Of a stretch of DNA of 64,000 nucleotides, positions 40,627 to 54,851 are shown one piece after another. Every line of letters starts with the position of its first letter. The stretch's first letter is position 1. The DNA is from Chamaelirium japonicum. Its lineage: Eukaryota > Streptophyta > Magnoliopsida > Liliales > Melanthiaceae. The position numbers were made by a program, and so were the translations under genes. The stretch is from positions 28,735,209 to 28,799,208 of the forward strand of contig OX393549.1 in the NCBI GenBank assembly GCA_947650365.1, read 5' to 3'. The notes under the pieces are model-generated. The model searched no databases. It was given only the letters and a program-made list of their open reading frames with translations, and was not told the DNA's origin.

Positions 40627-43600
40627 CGATCCATTCTAATTCATTCATACAATCCATTCTAATTCATTCGCACGAATGTATCCATTCTAATCCATTCGTA
40701 CGATCCATTCTAATCCATTCGTACGATCCATTCTAATTCATTCGCATGAATGTAACCATTCTAATTTATTCATTTGATCCATTCTAATTCATTCGTACGA
40801 TCTATTCTAATTCATTCGTCCGATATATTCTAATTCATTCGCACGAATGTATCCATTCTAATTCATTCGTACGATCCATTCTAATTCATTCGTAAGATCA
40901 ATTCTAATTCATTCCCACGATCCATTCTAATTTATTCGTACGATCCATTCTAATTCATTCGTACAATCTATTCTAATTCATTCGCACGAATGTAACCATT
41001 CTAATTCATTCATATGATTCATTCTAATTCATTCGTATGAGCTATTCTAATTCATTCGTACGATCCATTCTAATTCATTCGTACGATCCATTGTAATTCA
41101 TTCATACAATCCATTTAGATTCATTCGCACAAATGTATCCATTCAAATTCATTCGTACGATCCAGTCTAATTCATTCGTACGATCCATTCTAATTCATTC
41201 GCACGAATATATCCATTCTAATTCTTTTGTACGATGTATTCAAATACATTCGTACGATCCATTCTAATTCATTCTCACAAATGTATCCATTCTAATTCAT
41301 TCGTACGATCCATTCTAATTCATTCCTACGATCTATTCTAATTCATTCGCTCGAATGTATCCATTTTAATTCATTCGTACGATCCATTCTAATTCATTCG
41401 TACGATCTAATTCATTCGTAGGATCCATTCTAATTCATTCGTACGATCGATTCTAATTCATTCGCACTATCCATTCTAATTCATTCGTACGATCCATTCT
41501 AATTCATTCGTATGATCCATTCTAATTTATTCGTTCAAATATATCCATTCTAATTCATTCGTACGATCCATTCTAATTCATTCGCACGATCCATTCTAAT
41601 TCATTCGAACGAATGTATCCATTCAAATTCATTTGCACGATCCATTCTAATTCATTCCTATGATCTATTCTAATTCATTCGTACGATCCATTCTAATTCA
41701 TTCTAATTCATTCGTACGATCAATTCTACGATCCATTCTAATTCATTCGTATATTCCATTCTAATTCATTAGCACGATCCATGCTAATAAATTAGAATGG
41801 ATCGTAAGATCCAATCTAATTCATTCATACGATCCATTCTTACTCATTCGTATGATCCATTCTAATTCAATCGTACGATCCATTCTAATTCATTCGTACG
41901 ATCAATCTAATTCCTTCGTACGATCCATTCTAATTCAATCGTATGATCCATTCTAATTCATTCGTACGATCCATTCTAATTCCTTCGTACGATCCTTTCT
42001 AATTCATTCGTACGATCCATTCTAATTCATTCGTGCAATCTATTCTAATTCATTCGTACGATCCATTCTAATTCATTCGTACGATCCATTCTAATTCATT
42101 CATATAATCCATTCTAATTTATTCTTACGAATATATCCATTCTAATTCATTCGTACGATCCATTTTAATTTATTCGCACAATCTATTCTAATTCATTCAT
42201 ACGATCCATTCTAATTCATTCACACGAATGTATCCATTCTAATTCATTCATATGATCCATTCTACTTCATTCGTACTATCCGTTCTAATTCACTCGTACG
42301 ATCCATTCTAATTCATTCATACGATCCATTCTAATTCATTTGCACGAATATATCCATTCTAATTCATTCATACGATCCATTCTAATTCCTTCGTACGATC
42401 CATTCTAATTCCTTCATACGATCCATTCTATTTCATTCATATGATCCATTCTAATTCCTTCGTACGATCCATTCTAATTCCTTCGTATCCATTCTAATTC
42501 ACTCATACGATCCATTCTAATTCATTTGTACGATCCATTCTAATTCATTCATACAATCCATTCTAATTCATTCACACGAATGTATCCATTCTAATTCATT
42601 CGTACGATCAGTTCTAATTCATTCACAAAATCTATTCTAATTTATTCATACGATCCATTCTAATTCATTCACACGAATGTATCCATTCTAATTCATTCAT
42701 ATGATCCATTCTAATTCATTCGTACGATCCATTCTAATTCACACATACGATCCATTCTAATATATTCATACGATCCATTCTAATTCATTTGCACGAATAT
42801 ATCCATTCTAATTCATTCGTACGATCCATTCTAATTCCTTCGTACGATCCATTCTAATTCATTCGTACGATCTATTCTAATTCATTCGTACGATCCATTC
42901 TAATTCATTCATACGATCCATTCTAATTCATTCATACAATCCATTCTAATTCTTTCACACGATCCATTCTAATTCATTCATAGGATCCATTCTAATTCAT
43001 TCATACAATCTATTCTATTTCATTCGTACGATCCATTCTTACTCATTCGTATGATCCATTCTAATTCATTCGCACGAATGTATCCATTCTAATTCTTTCG
43101 TACGAATCCATTCTAATTCATTCGTACAATCCATTCTATTTCATTCGTACGATCCATTCTTACTCATTCGTATGATCCATTCTAATTCATTCGCACAAAT
43201 GTATCCATTCTAATTCATTCGTACGATCCATTCTAATTCATTCGTACGATCCATTCTAATTAATTCGTATAATCCATTCTAATTCATTCGTACGATCCAT
43301 TCTAATTCATTCATACAATCCATTCTAATTCATTCGCACGAATGTATCTATTCTAATTAATTCGTACGATCCATTCTAATTCATTTGTATGATCTATTCT
43401 TATTCATTCGCACGATCCATTCTAATTCATTCGTACAATCCATTCTAATTCATTCGTCTGATCCATTCGTACAATCCATTCTTATTCATTCGCACGATCC
43501 ATTCTAATTCATTCGTACAATCCATTCTAATTCATTCGTCTGATCCATTCGTACAATCCATTCTAATCCATTCTAATTCATTCGCACGAATGTATCTATT

Positions 43601-43752
43601 CTAATTCATTCGCACAATCCATTCTAATTCATTTGTATGATCCATTCTAATTCATTCGCACAATCCATTCTAATTCATTCGTACAATCCATTCTAATTCA
43701 TTCGTCTGATCCATTCTAACTCATTCGATGGATCCATTCTAATTCATTCGCA
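40627..43752 (+). repeat. Satellite block 33, longest F block
   Basis: 3.1 kb of F monomers with a one-monomer R inversion at 41756-41800. The 41.0-41.8 kb part is collinear in markers with 32.2-33.0 kb. The last 0.35 kb has a local repeat of CGTACAATCC, CGTCTGATCC, ATTCGTACAATCC at about 43430-43570. Leaves through the CGAATG of a 28-bp-type linker. Confidence 0.93.
41756..41800. repeat. Micro-inversion hairpin in opposite orientation
   Basis: Arms 41756-41774 and 41782-41800 (one mismatch, AATAAATT), loop CGATCCA, the exact reverse complement of the loop in copies A, B and D. Confidence 0.88.
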
Positions 43753-44689
43753 CGAATGAATTAGAACTGATCGTATGAATGAATTAGAATGGATACATTC
43801 ATGCGAATGAATTAGAATGGATTGTATGAATGAATTAGAATGGATCGTACGAATGAACTAGAATGGATACATTCGTGCGAATGAATTAGAATGGATCGTA
43901 TGAATGAATTTGAATGGATCGTACGAATGAATTAGAATGGATCTTACGAATGAATTAGAATGGATCGTGCGAATGAATTAGAATGGATCGTACGAATGAA
44001 TTAGAATGGATCGTGCTAATGAATTAGAATTGATCGAACGAATGAATTAGAATGGATACATTCGTGCGAATGAATTAGAATGGATCGGACGAATGAATTA
44101 GAATGGATCGTACGAATGAGTAAGAATGGATCTTACGAATGAAATAGAATAGATCATACGAATGAATTAGAATGGATCGTACGAAGGAATTAGAATGGAT
44201 CGTACGAATGAATTAGAATGGATATATTCGTGCAAATGAATTAGAATGGATCGTATGAATGTATTAGAATGGATCGTATGAGTGAATTAGAATGGATCAT
44301 ACGAATGAATTAGAATGGATCGTATGAATGAATTAGAATAGATACATTCGTGTGAATGAATTAGAATGGATCGTATGAATGAATTAGAATAGATTTTGTG
44401 AATGAATTAAAACTGATCGTACGAATGAATTAGAATGGATAAATTTGTGCGAATGAATTAGAATGGATTGTATGAATGAATTAGAATGGATCCTATGAAT
44501 GAATTAGAATGGATCGTGCGAATGAATTAGAATGGATCGTAATTAGAATGGATCGTGCTAATGAATTAGAATTGATCGAACGAATGAATTAGCATGGATC
44601 GTGCTAATGAATTAGAATGGAACGTACGAATGAATTAGAATGGATCGTGTGAAAGAATTAGAATGGATTGTATGAATGAATTAGAATGA
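43753..44689 (-). repeat. Satellite block 34, R orientation
   Basis: R monomers with a broken unit at about 44541 (GATCGTAATTAGAATGG, linker half missing). Ends at GAATTC (44688-44693) with the same lead-in as block 10. Confidence 0.93.
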
Positions 44690-45704
44690 ATTCGTACGAT
44701 CCATTCGAATTCATTCGCACGATCCATTCTAATTCATTCATACGATCCATTCTAATTCATTCATACAATCCATTCTAATTCTTTCACACGATCCACTCTA
44801 ATTCATTCATAGGATCAATTCTAATTCATTCATACAATCTATTCTATTTCATTCGTACGATCCATTCTTACTCATTCGTATGATCCATTCTAATTCATTC
44901 GGACGAATGTATCTATTCTAATTTATTCGTACGATCCATTCTAATTCATTCGTACGATCCATTGTAATTCATTCGTACTTTCCATTCTAATTCATTCGTC
45001 CGATCCATTCTAATTCATTCGCACGAATGTATCCATTCTAATTCATTCGTACGATCCATTTTAATTCATTCGTACGATCCATTCTAATTCATTCGTAAGA
45101 TCCATTCTAATTTATTCGTACAATCCATTCTAATTCATTCGTACGATCCATTCTAATTCATTCGCACGAATGTATCCATTCTAGTTCATTCGTATGATCC
45201 ATTCTAATTCATTCATACAATCCATTCTAATTCATTCGCACGAATGTATCCATTCTAATTCATTCGTACTATCAGTTCTAATTCATTCACTAAATCTATT
45301 CTAATTCATTCATACGATCCATTCTAACTCATTCACACGAATGTATCCATTCCAATTCATTCATACGATCCATTCTAATTCATTCGTACGATCCATTCTA
45401 ATTCACTCATACGATCTATTCTAATACATTCATACGATCAATTCTAATTCATTTGCACGAATATATCCATTCTAATTCATTCGTACGATCCATTCTAATT
45501 CCTTCGTACGATCCATTCTAATTCATTCGTACGATCTATTCTAATTCATTCGTACGATCCATTCTAATTCATTCGTACGATCCATTCTAATTCCTTCATA
45601 CGATCTATTCTAATTCCTTCGTACGATCCATTCTAATTCATTCATACGATCCATTCTAATTCTTTCACACGATCCATTCTAATTCATTCGTATGATCCAT
45701 TCAT
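44690..45704 (+). repeat. Satellite block 35, F orientation
   Basis: Same early order as block 11 (TAGGATC, CTATTTC, CTTACTC, CGGACG). Relatives of ATCAGTTCTAATTC and CACTCATACG follow. Ends at CCATTCATACGAATG. Confidence 0.93.
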
Positions 45705-45888
45705 ACGAATGAATTAGAATGGATTGTACGAATGAATTAGAATGGATTGTGCGAATGAATTAGAATGGATCGTATGAATGAATAAGAATGGATCGTACGA
45801 ATGAATTAGAATGGATCGTGCGAATGAATTAGCATGAATCGTACGAATGTATTAGAATGGATCGTATGAATGAATTAGAATGAATCGT
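45705..45888 (-). repeat. Satellite block 36, short R island
   Basis: Eight R monomers between F blocks. Contains TTAGCATGAATCG, also found at 62459 in another short R block. Confidence 0.93.
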
Positions 45889-46725
45889 ACGATCCATTCT
45901 AATTCAATCATCCGATCCATTCTAATTCATTCGCATGAATGTATCCATTCTAATTCATTCGTACAATCTATTCTAATTCATTCGTACGATCCATTCTTAC
46001 TCATTCGTATGATCCATTCTAATTCATTCGTATGATCCATTCTAATTCATTCGTACGATCCATTCTAATTCATTCGTACGATCCATTCTAATTCATTCAT
46101 ACGATCCATTCTAATTCATTCATACGATCCATTCTAATTCATTCGCCCGATCCATTCTAATTCATTCATACGATCCATTCTATTCGAATGGATCATGCGA
46201 TCCATTCGAATTCATTCGCACGATCCATTCTAATTCATTCATACGATCCATTCTAATTCATTCATACAATGCATTCTAATTCTTTCACACTATCCATTCT
46301 AATTCATTCATACGATCCATTCTAATTCATTTGTACGATCCATTCTAATTCACTCATACGATCCATTCTAATACATTCATACGATCCATTCTAATTCATT
46401 TGCATGAATATATCCATACTAATTCATTCGTACGATCCATTCTAATTCCTTCGTACGATCCATTCTAAGTCATTCGTACGATCTATTCTAATTCATTCGT
46501 ACGATCCATTCTAATTCATTCGTACGATCCATTCTAATTCATTCGTACGATCCATTCTAATTCATTCATACAATCCATTCTAATTCTTTCACACGATCCA
46601 TTCTAATTCATTCGTACGATCCATTCTAATTCATTCGTGCATTCCATTCTATTTCATTCGTACGATCCATTCTTACTCATTAGTACGATCCATTCTAATT
46701 CATTCGTACGATCCATTCTAATTCA
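45889..46725 (+). repeat. Satellite block 37, F orientation
   Basis: F monomers with a small inverted insert at 46172-46194 and a partner at 56376-56398. Ends at ATTCAGGATCG. Confidence 0.93.
46172..46194. repeat. Small inverted repeat, 9-bp arms
   Basis: GATCCATTC, 5-nt loop TATTC, GAATGGATC, followed by ATGCGATCC. A short R fragment trapped in an F block. Same structure at 56376. Confidence 0.9.
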
Positions 46726-47145
46726 GGATCGTACGAATGAATTAGAATGGATACATTCGTGCGAATGAATTAGAATTGATCGTACGAATGAATTAGAATG
46801 GATCGTGCGAATGAATTAGAATGGATCGTACGAATGAATTAGAATGGATCGTACGAATAAACTAGAATGGATACATTCGTGCGAATGAATTAGAATGGAT
46901 CGTACGAATGAATTAGAATGGATCTTACGAATGAATTAGAATGGATCATACGAATGGATTAGAATGGATACATTCGAGCGAATGAGTTAGAATGGATCGT
47001 ACGAATGAATTAGAATGGATCCTACGAATGTATTAGAATGGATACCTTTGTGCATATGAATTAGAATGGATCGTACGAATGAATTAGAATGGATCATATG
47101 AATGAATTAGAATGGATCGTGCGAATGAATTCGAATGGATCGTAC
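46726..47145 (-). repeat. Satellite block 38, R orientation
   Basis: R monomers with GAGTTAG and ATACCTTTGTGCATATG variants, ending at GAATTC (47146). Confidence 0.93.
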
Positions 47146-48410
47146 GAATTCATTCTAATTCATTCATACAATCCATTATAATTCTTTCACACGATCCATT
47201 CTAATTCATTCGTACGTTCCATTCTAATTCATTAGCACGATCCATGCTAATTCATTTGTTCGATCAATTCTAATTCATTAGCACGATCCATTCTAATTCA
47301 TTCGTACGATCAATTCTAATTCATTCGCACGATCCATTCTAATTCATTCATAGGATCCATTCAAATTTATTCATACGATCTATTCTAATTCTTTCGCACG
47401 AATGTATCCATTCTAATTCATTCGCACGAATGTATCCATTCTAATTCATTCGTACGATCCATTCTAATTCATTCGTACGATCCATTCTAATTCATTCATA
47501 CGATCTATTCTAATTCATTTATACAATCCATTCTAATTCTTTCACACGATACATTCTAATTCATTCATATGATCCATTCTAATTCATTCGTACGATCCAT
47601 TCTAATTCATATGCACAAAAGTATCCATTCTAATCCATTCGTAGGATCCATTATAATCCATTCGTACGATCCATTCTAATTCATTCGTACGATCCATTCT
47701 AATTCATTCGCTCGAATGTATCCATTCTAATCCATTCGTTCGATCCATTCTAATCCATTCGTACGATCCATTCTAATCCATTCGTACGATCCATTCTAAT
47801 TCATTCGCAAGAATGTAACCATTCTAATTCATTCATACGATCCATTCTAATTCATTCGTACGATCCATTCTAATTCATTCGTACGATCCATTCTAATTCA
47901 TTCGCACGAATGTATCTATTCTAATTCATTCATATAATCCATTCTAATTCATTCATACAATCCATTCTAATTCCTTCACACGATCCATTCTAATTCATTA
48001 GTACGATCCATTCTAATTCATTCGTACAATCCTTTCTATTTCATTCGTACGATCCATTCTTACTCATTCGTATGATCCATTCTAATTCATTCGTACGATC
48101 CATTCTAACCCATTCGTACGATCAATTCTAATTCATTCGCACGATCCATTCTTACTCATTCGTACGATCCATTCTAATTCATTCGTAAGATCCATTCTAA
48201 TTCATTCGTACGATCCATTCTAATTCATTCGTACGATCCATTCTAATTCATTCGCACGAATGTATCCATTCTAGTTCATTCGTATGATCCATTCTAATTC
48301 ATTCGTACGATCCATTCTAATTCATTCGCACGATCCATTCTAATTCATTCGTACGATCAATTCTAATTCATTCGCACGAATGTATCCATTCTAATTCATT
48401 CGTACGATCC
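47146..48410 (+). repeat. Satellite block 39, F orientation
   Basis: Opens like the F half of higher-order copy A. ATATGCACAAAAG with repeated CTAATCCATTCG units lies near 47.61-47.79 kb. Ends at CGATCCTGAATTAG, the mirror of ATTCAGGATCG. Confidence 0.93.
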
Positions 48411-49105
48411 TGAATTAGAATGGATCGTACAAATGAATTAGAATGGATCATACGAATGAACTAGAATGGATACATTCGTGCGAATGAATTAGAATGGATC
48501 GTACGAATGAATTAGAATGGATCGTACGAATGAATTAGAATAGATCGTACGAATGAATTAGAATGGATCATACGAATGAATAAGAATGGATCATACGAAT
48601 GAGTAAGAATGGATCGTACGAATGAAATAGAATGGATTGTACGAATGAATTAGAATGGATCGTACGAATGAATTAGAATGGATCATGTGAAAGAATTAGA
48701 ATGGATTGTATGAATGAATCAGAATGGATCATATGAATGAATTAGAATGGATCGTGCGAATGAATTCGAATAGATCGTACGAATGAATTAGAATGGATCG
48801 TACGAATGAATTAGAATGGATATATTCGTGCGAATGAATTAGAATGGATACATTCGTGCGAAAGAATTAGAATAGATCGTATGAATGAATTAGAATGGAT
48901 CCTATGAATGAATTAGAATGGATCGTGCGAATGAATTAGAATGGATCGTACGAATGAATTAGAATGGATCGTGCTAATGAATTAGAATTGATCGAACGAA
49001 TGAATTAGCATGGATCGTGCTAATGAATTAGAATGGAACGTACGAATGAATTAGAATGGATCGTGTGAAAGAATTAGAATGGATTGTATGAATGAATTAG
49101 AATGA
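48411..49105 (-). repeat. Satellite block 40, R orientation
   Basis: Contains GAATTCGAATAGATC at about 48770 without an orientation switch, so the variant monomer next to the GAATTC junction can exist alone. Ends at GAATTC (49104-49109). Confidence 0.93.
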
Positions 49106-49956
49106 ATTCGTACGATCCATTCGAATTCATTCGCACGATCCATTCTAATTCATTCATACGATCCATTCTAATTCATTCATACAATCCATTCTAATTCTTT
49201 CACACGATCCATTCTAATTCACTCGTACGATCCATTCTAATTCATTCGTCCGATCCATTCTAATTCATTCGCACGAATGTATCCATTCTAATTCATTCGT
49301 AAGATCCATTCTAATTCATTCGTACGATCCATTCTAATTCATTCGTACGATCCATTCTAATTCATTCGCACGAATGTATCCATTCTAGTTCATTCGTACG
49401 ATCCATTCTAATTCATTCATACGATCCATTCTAGTTCATTCGCACGATCCATTCTAATTCATTCATACGATCCATTCTATTTCATTCATACGATCCATTC
49501 TAATTCATTCGTACGATCCATTCTAATTCATTCGCACAAATGTATTCATTCTAATTCATTCGTACGATCCATTCTAATTCATTCGAAGGATCCATTCTAA
49601 TTCATTCGCACGAATGCATCCATTCTAATTCATTCGTACGATCCATTCTAATTCATTCGTATGATCCATTCTTATTAATTTGTATGATCCATTCTAATTC
49701 ATTCGTACGATCAATTCTAGTTCATTCGTACGATCCATTCTAATTCATTTGTACGATCCATTCTAATTCATTCGCACGATCCATTCTAATTTATTCATAC
49801 AATCCATTCTAATTCTTTCACACGATCCATTCTAATTCATTCGTACGATACATTCTAATTCATTCGTGCAATCCATTCTATTTCATTCGTACGATCCATT
49901 ATTACTCATTCGTACGATCCATTCTAATTCATTCACACGAATGTATCCATTCGTAC
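49106..49956 (+). repeat. Satellite block 41, F orientation
   Basis: F monomers; CTTATTAATTTG and CGATACATTC variants. It ends in a triplicated 18-bp junction (49939-49992). Confidence 0.93.
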
Positions 49957-49992
49957 GAATGTATCCATTCGTACGAATGTATCCATTCGTAC
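49939..49992. repeat. 18-bp triplication at an orientation switch
   Basis: GAATGTATCCATTCGTAC occurs three times end to end (49939, 49957, 49975). At 33.83, 59.0 and 62.97 kb the same junction has one copy. Confidence 0.93.
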
Positions 49993-50884
49993 GAATGAAT
50001 TAGAATAGATTGTACGAATGAATTAGAATGGATCGTATGAATGAATTAGAATGGATCGTATGAATGAATTAGAATGGATCGTGCGAATGAATTAGAATGG
50101 ATCGTACGAATGAATTAGAATGGATCGTACGAATGAACTAGAATGGATACATTCGTGCGAATGAATTAGAATGGATCGTAAGAATGAATTAGAATGGATC
50201 GTACGAATGAATTAGCATGGATCATACGAATGAATTAGAATGGATCATACGAATGAGTAAGAATGGATCGTACGAATGAAATAGAATGGATTGTACGAAT
50301 GAATTAGAATGGATCGTACGAATGAATTAGAATGGATCAAATGAATGAATTAGAATGGATCGTACGAATGAATAAGAATGGATCATATTAATGAATTAGA
50401 ATGGATCGTACGAATGAATTAGAATGGATCTTACGAATGGATTAGAATGGATACATTCGTGCGAATGAATTAGAATGGATCGTACGAATGAATTAGAATG
50501 GATCGTACGAATGAATTAGAATGGATCAAATGTATGAATTAGAATGGTTACATTCATGCGAATGAATTAGAATGGATCGTACGAATGGATTAGAATGGAT
50601 CGTACGAATGGATTAGAATGGATACATTCGAGCGAATGAATTAGAATGGATCGTACGAATGAAATTAGAATGGATCGTACGAATGAATTAGAATAGATCG
50701 TACGAATGAATTAGAATGGATCGTACGAATGAATTAGAATGGATCGTGTGAAAGAATTAGAATAGATCGTACGAATGAATTAGAATGGATCGTGCGAATG
50801 AATTAGAATGGATCGTACGAATGAATTAGAATGGATCGTGCTAATGAATTAGAATTGATCGAACGAATGAATTAGCATGGATCG
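49957..50884 (-). repeat. Satellite block 42, R orientation
   Basis: Includes the 18-bp triplication at its start. GGTTACATTCATGCG (about 50546) and GATACATTCGAGCG (about 50620) recur at 27.3, 28.0 and 52.6-52.7 kb. Ends at GTGCATTCGTACG. Confidence 0.92.
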
Positions 50885-51234
50885 TGCATTCGTACGATCC
50901 ATTCTAATTCATTCGTAAGATCCATTCTAATTCATTCGTACGATACATTCTAATTCATTCGTACGATCCATTCTAATTCATTCGCACGAATGTATCCATT
51001 CTAGTTCATTCGTACGATCCATTCTAATTCATTCGTACGATCCATTCTAATTCATTCATACGATCTATTCTAATTTATTCATACAATCCATTCTAATTCT
51101 TTCACACGATCCATTCTAATTCTTTCGTACGATCCATTCTAATTCATTCGCACAATCCATTCTATTTCATTCGTACGATCCATTCTTACTCATTCGTCTG
51201 ATCCATTCTAATTCATTCGCACGAATGTATCCAT
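50885..51234 (+). repeat. Satellite block 43, F orientation
   Basis: F island of about 350 bp repeated at 54503-54851 with a constant offset of 3,617 bp. Ends at TGTATCCATAATGG. Confidence 0.94.
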
Positions 51235-52936
51235 AATGGATCATACGAATGAGTAAGAATGGATCATACGAATGAAATAGAATGGATTGTGCGAATGAAT
51301 TAGAATGTACCGTACGAATGAATTAGAATGGATACATTCGTGCGAATGAATTTGAATGGATCGGACGAATGAATTAGAATGGAACGTACGAATGAATTAG
51401 AATGGATCGTACTTATAAATTAGAATGGATACATTCGTCCGAATGAATTAGAATGGATCATACGAATGAGTAAGAATGGATCGTACGAATGAAATAGAAT
51501 AGATTGTACGAATGAATTAGAATGGATCGTGCGAATGAATTAGAATGGATCGTACGAATGAATTAGAATGGATCATACGAATGAATTAGAATGGATCGTG
51601 TGAATGAATTAAAATGGATAATATTAATGAATTAGAATGGATCGTACGAATAAATTAGAATGGATACATTCGTGCGAATGAATTAGAATGGATCGTGCGA
51701 ATCCATTAGACTGGATCGTGCGAATGAATAAGAATGGATCATACGAATGAATTAGAATGGATCGTACGAATTAATTAGAATGGATACATTCGTGCGAATG
51801 AATTAGAATGGATTGTATGAATGAATTAGAATGGATCGTACGAATGAATTAGAATGGATCATACGAATGTATTAGAATGGATCGTAAGAATGAATTAGAA
51901 TAGATCGTACGAATGAATTAGAATGGATCTGACGAATGAATTAGAATGGATCGTACGAATGAATTAGAATGGATCGTACGAATGAATTAGAATGGATACA
52001 TTCGTGCGAATGAATTAGAATGGATCGGACGAATGAATTAGAATGGATCGTACGAATGAATTAGAATGGATCGTACGAATGAAATAGAATGGATTGTGCG
52101 AATGAATTAGAATGGACCGTATGAATGAATTAGACGTACGAATGAATTAGAATGGATCGTACGAATGAATTAGAATGGATACATTCGTGCGAATGAATTA
52201 GAATGGCTCGGACGAATGAATTAGAATGGATCGTACGAATGAATTAGAATGGATCGTACGAATGAATTAAAATGGATTGTATGAATGAATTAAAATGGAT
52301 ACATTCGTGCGAATGAATTAGAAATGATCGTACGAATGAATTAGAATGGATCGTGCGAATGAATTAGAATGGATCGTACGAATGAATTAGAATGGATCGT
52401 ACGAATGAACTAGAATGGATACATTCGTGCGAATGAATTAGAATGGATCGTACGAATGAATTAGAATAGATCGTACGAATGAATTAGAATAGATCGTACG
52501 AATGAATTAGAATGGATAGTACGAATGAATTAGAATGGATCATACGAATGAATTAGAATGGATACATTCGTGCGAATGAATTAGAATGGATCGGACGAAT
52601 GAATTAGAATGGATCGTACGAATGAATTAGAATGGATCAAATGAATGAATTAGAATGGTTACATTCATGCGAATGAATTAGAATGGATCGTACGAATGGA
52701 TTAGAATGGATCGTACGAATGGATTAGAATGGACACATTCGAGCGAATGAATTAGAATGGATCGTACGAATGAATTAGAATGGATCGTACGAATGGATTA
52801 GAATGGATCCTACGAATGGATTAGAATGGATACCTTTGTGCATAGGAATTAGAATGGATCGTACGAATGAATTAGAATGGATCATATTAATGAATTAGAA
52901 TGGATCGTATGAATGAATTAGAATGGATACATTCGT
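51235..52936 (-). repeat. Satellite block 44, R orientation
   Basis: R monomers; AATCCATTAGACTGG at about 51700; a fragmentary monomer GAATTAGACGTACG at 52128. Ends at ATTCGTGCACGATCC. Confidence 0.93.
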
Positions 52937-53104
52937 GCACGATCCATTCTAATTCATTCGCAAGAATGTATCCATTCTAATTCATTCGTACGATCTATTC
53001 TAATTCATTAATATGATCCATTCTAATTCATTCGTACGATCCATTCTAATTCATATGCACAAAGGTATCCATTCTAATTCATTCGTACGATCCATTCTAA
53101 TTCA
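52937..53104 (+). repeat. Satellite block 45, short F island
   Basis: About seven F monomers with ATATGCACAAAGG, ending at ATTCAGGATCG. Same start and end types as block 21. Confidence 0.93.
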
Positions 53105-53526
53105 GGATCGTATGAATGAATTAGAATGGATACATTCGTGCGAATGAATTAGAATTGATCGTACGAATGGATTAGAATGGATCGTGCGAATGAATTAGAA
53201 TGGATCGAACGAATGAATTAGAATGGATCGTACGAATGAACTAGAATGGATACATTCGTGCGAATGAATTAGAATGGATCGTACGAATGAATTAGATTGG
53301 ATCGTACGAATGAATTAGAATAGATCTTACGAATGAATTAGAATGGATCGTACGAATGAATTAGAATGGATACATTCGTGCGAATGAATTAGAATGGATC
53401 GGACGAATGAATTAGAATGGATCGGACGAATGAATTAGAATGGATCGGACGAATGAATTAGAATGGATCGTACGAATGAATTAGAATGGATCAAATGAAT
53501 GAATTAGAATGGTTACATTCATGCGA
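53105..53526 (-). repeat. Satellite block 46, R orientation
   Basis: Three consecutive GATCGGACG monomers at about 53397-53465 suggest a recent 23-bp local expansion. Ends mid-unit at CATGCGACACGAATG. Confidence 0.93.
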
Positions 53527-53986
53527 CACGAATGTATCCATTCTAATTCATTCGTACGATCCATTCTAATTCATTCGAATGATCCATTCTAATTAATTCG
53601 TATGATCCATTCTAATTCATTCGTACGATCCATTCTAATTCATTCATACAATCCATTCTAATTCATTCGTACGATTCATTCTAATTGACTCATACAATCC
53701 ATTCTAATACATTCATACGATCCATTCTAATTCATTTGCACGAATATATCCATTCTAATTCATTCGTAGGATCCATTCTAATTCCTTCGTACGATCCATT
53801 CTAATTCATTCGTACGATCCATTCTAATTCATTCGTACGATCTATTCTAATTCATTCGTACGATCCATTCTAATTCATTCGTACGATCCATTCTAATTCA
53901 TTCGCACGATCCATTCTAATTCATTCGTACGATCAATTCTAATTCATTCGTACGAATGTATCCATTCTAATTCATTCGTACGATCC
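53527..53986 (+). repeat. Satellite block 47, F orientation
   Basis: Carries the CATACAATCC, CTAATACATTC and CCTTCGTACG series of the higher-order F halves. Ends at CGATCCTGAATTAG. Confidence 0.93.
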
Positions 53987-54502
53987 TGAATTAGAATGGA
54001 TCGTACGAATGAATTAGAATGGATACCTTTGTTCATATGAATTAGAATGGATCGTATGAATGAATTAGAATAGATCATATTAATGAATTAGAATGGATCG
54101 TACGAATGAATTTGAATGGATCGTACGAATGAATTAGAATGGATCTTACGAATGGATTAGAATGGATACATTCGTGCGAATGAATTAGAATGGATCGGAC
54201 GAATGAATTAGAATGGATCGTATGAATGAATTAGAATGGATCAAATGAATGAATTAGAATAGTTAAATTCTTGCGAATGAATTAGAATGGATCGTACGAA
54301 TGGATTAGAATAGATCGTACGAATGAATTAGAATGGATCGTACGAATGAATTAGAATGGATCGTGTGAAAGAATTAGAATGGATCGTACGAATGAATTAG
54401 AATGGATCGTGCGAATGAATTAGAATGGATCGTACGAATGAATTAGAATGGATCGTGCTAATGAATTAGAATTGATCGAACGAATGAATTAGCATGGATC
54501 GT
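53987..54502 (-). repeat. Satellite block 48, R orientation
   Basis: R monomers with ATACCTTTGTTCATATG; ends at the same GTGCATTCGTACG junction as block 42. Confidence 0.93.
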
Positions 54503-54851
54503 GCATTCGTACGATCCATTCTAATTCATTCGTAAGATCCATTCTAATTCATTCATACGATCCATTCTAATTCATTCGTACGATCCATTCTAATTCATTC
54601 GCACGAATGTATCCATTCTAGTTCATTCGTACGATCCATTCTAATTGATTCGTATGATCCATTCTAATTCATTCATACGATCTATTCTAATTCAGTCATA
54701 CAATCCATTCTAATTCTTTCACACGATCCATTCTAATTCATTCGTACGATCCATTCTAATTCATTCGCACAATCCATTCTATTTCATTCGTACGATCCAT
54801 TCTTACTCATTCGTATGATCCATTCTAATTCATTCGCACGAATGTATCCAT
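54503..54851 (+). repeat. Satellite block 49, F orientation
   Basis: Second copy of block 43, same two end junctions, differing by scattered base changes. Confidence 0.94.
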
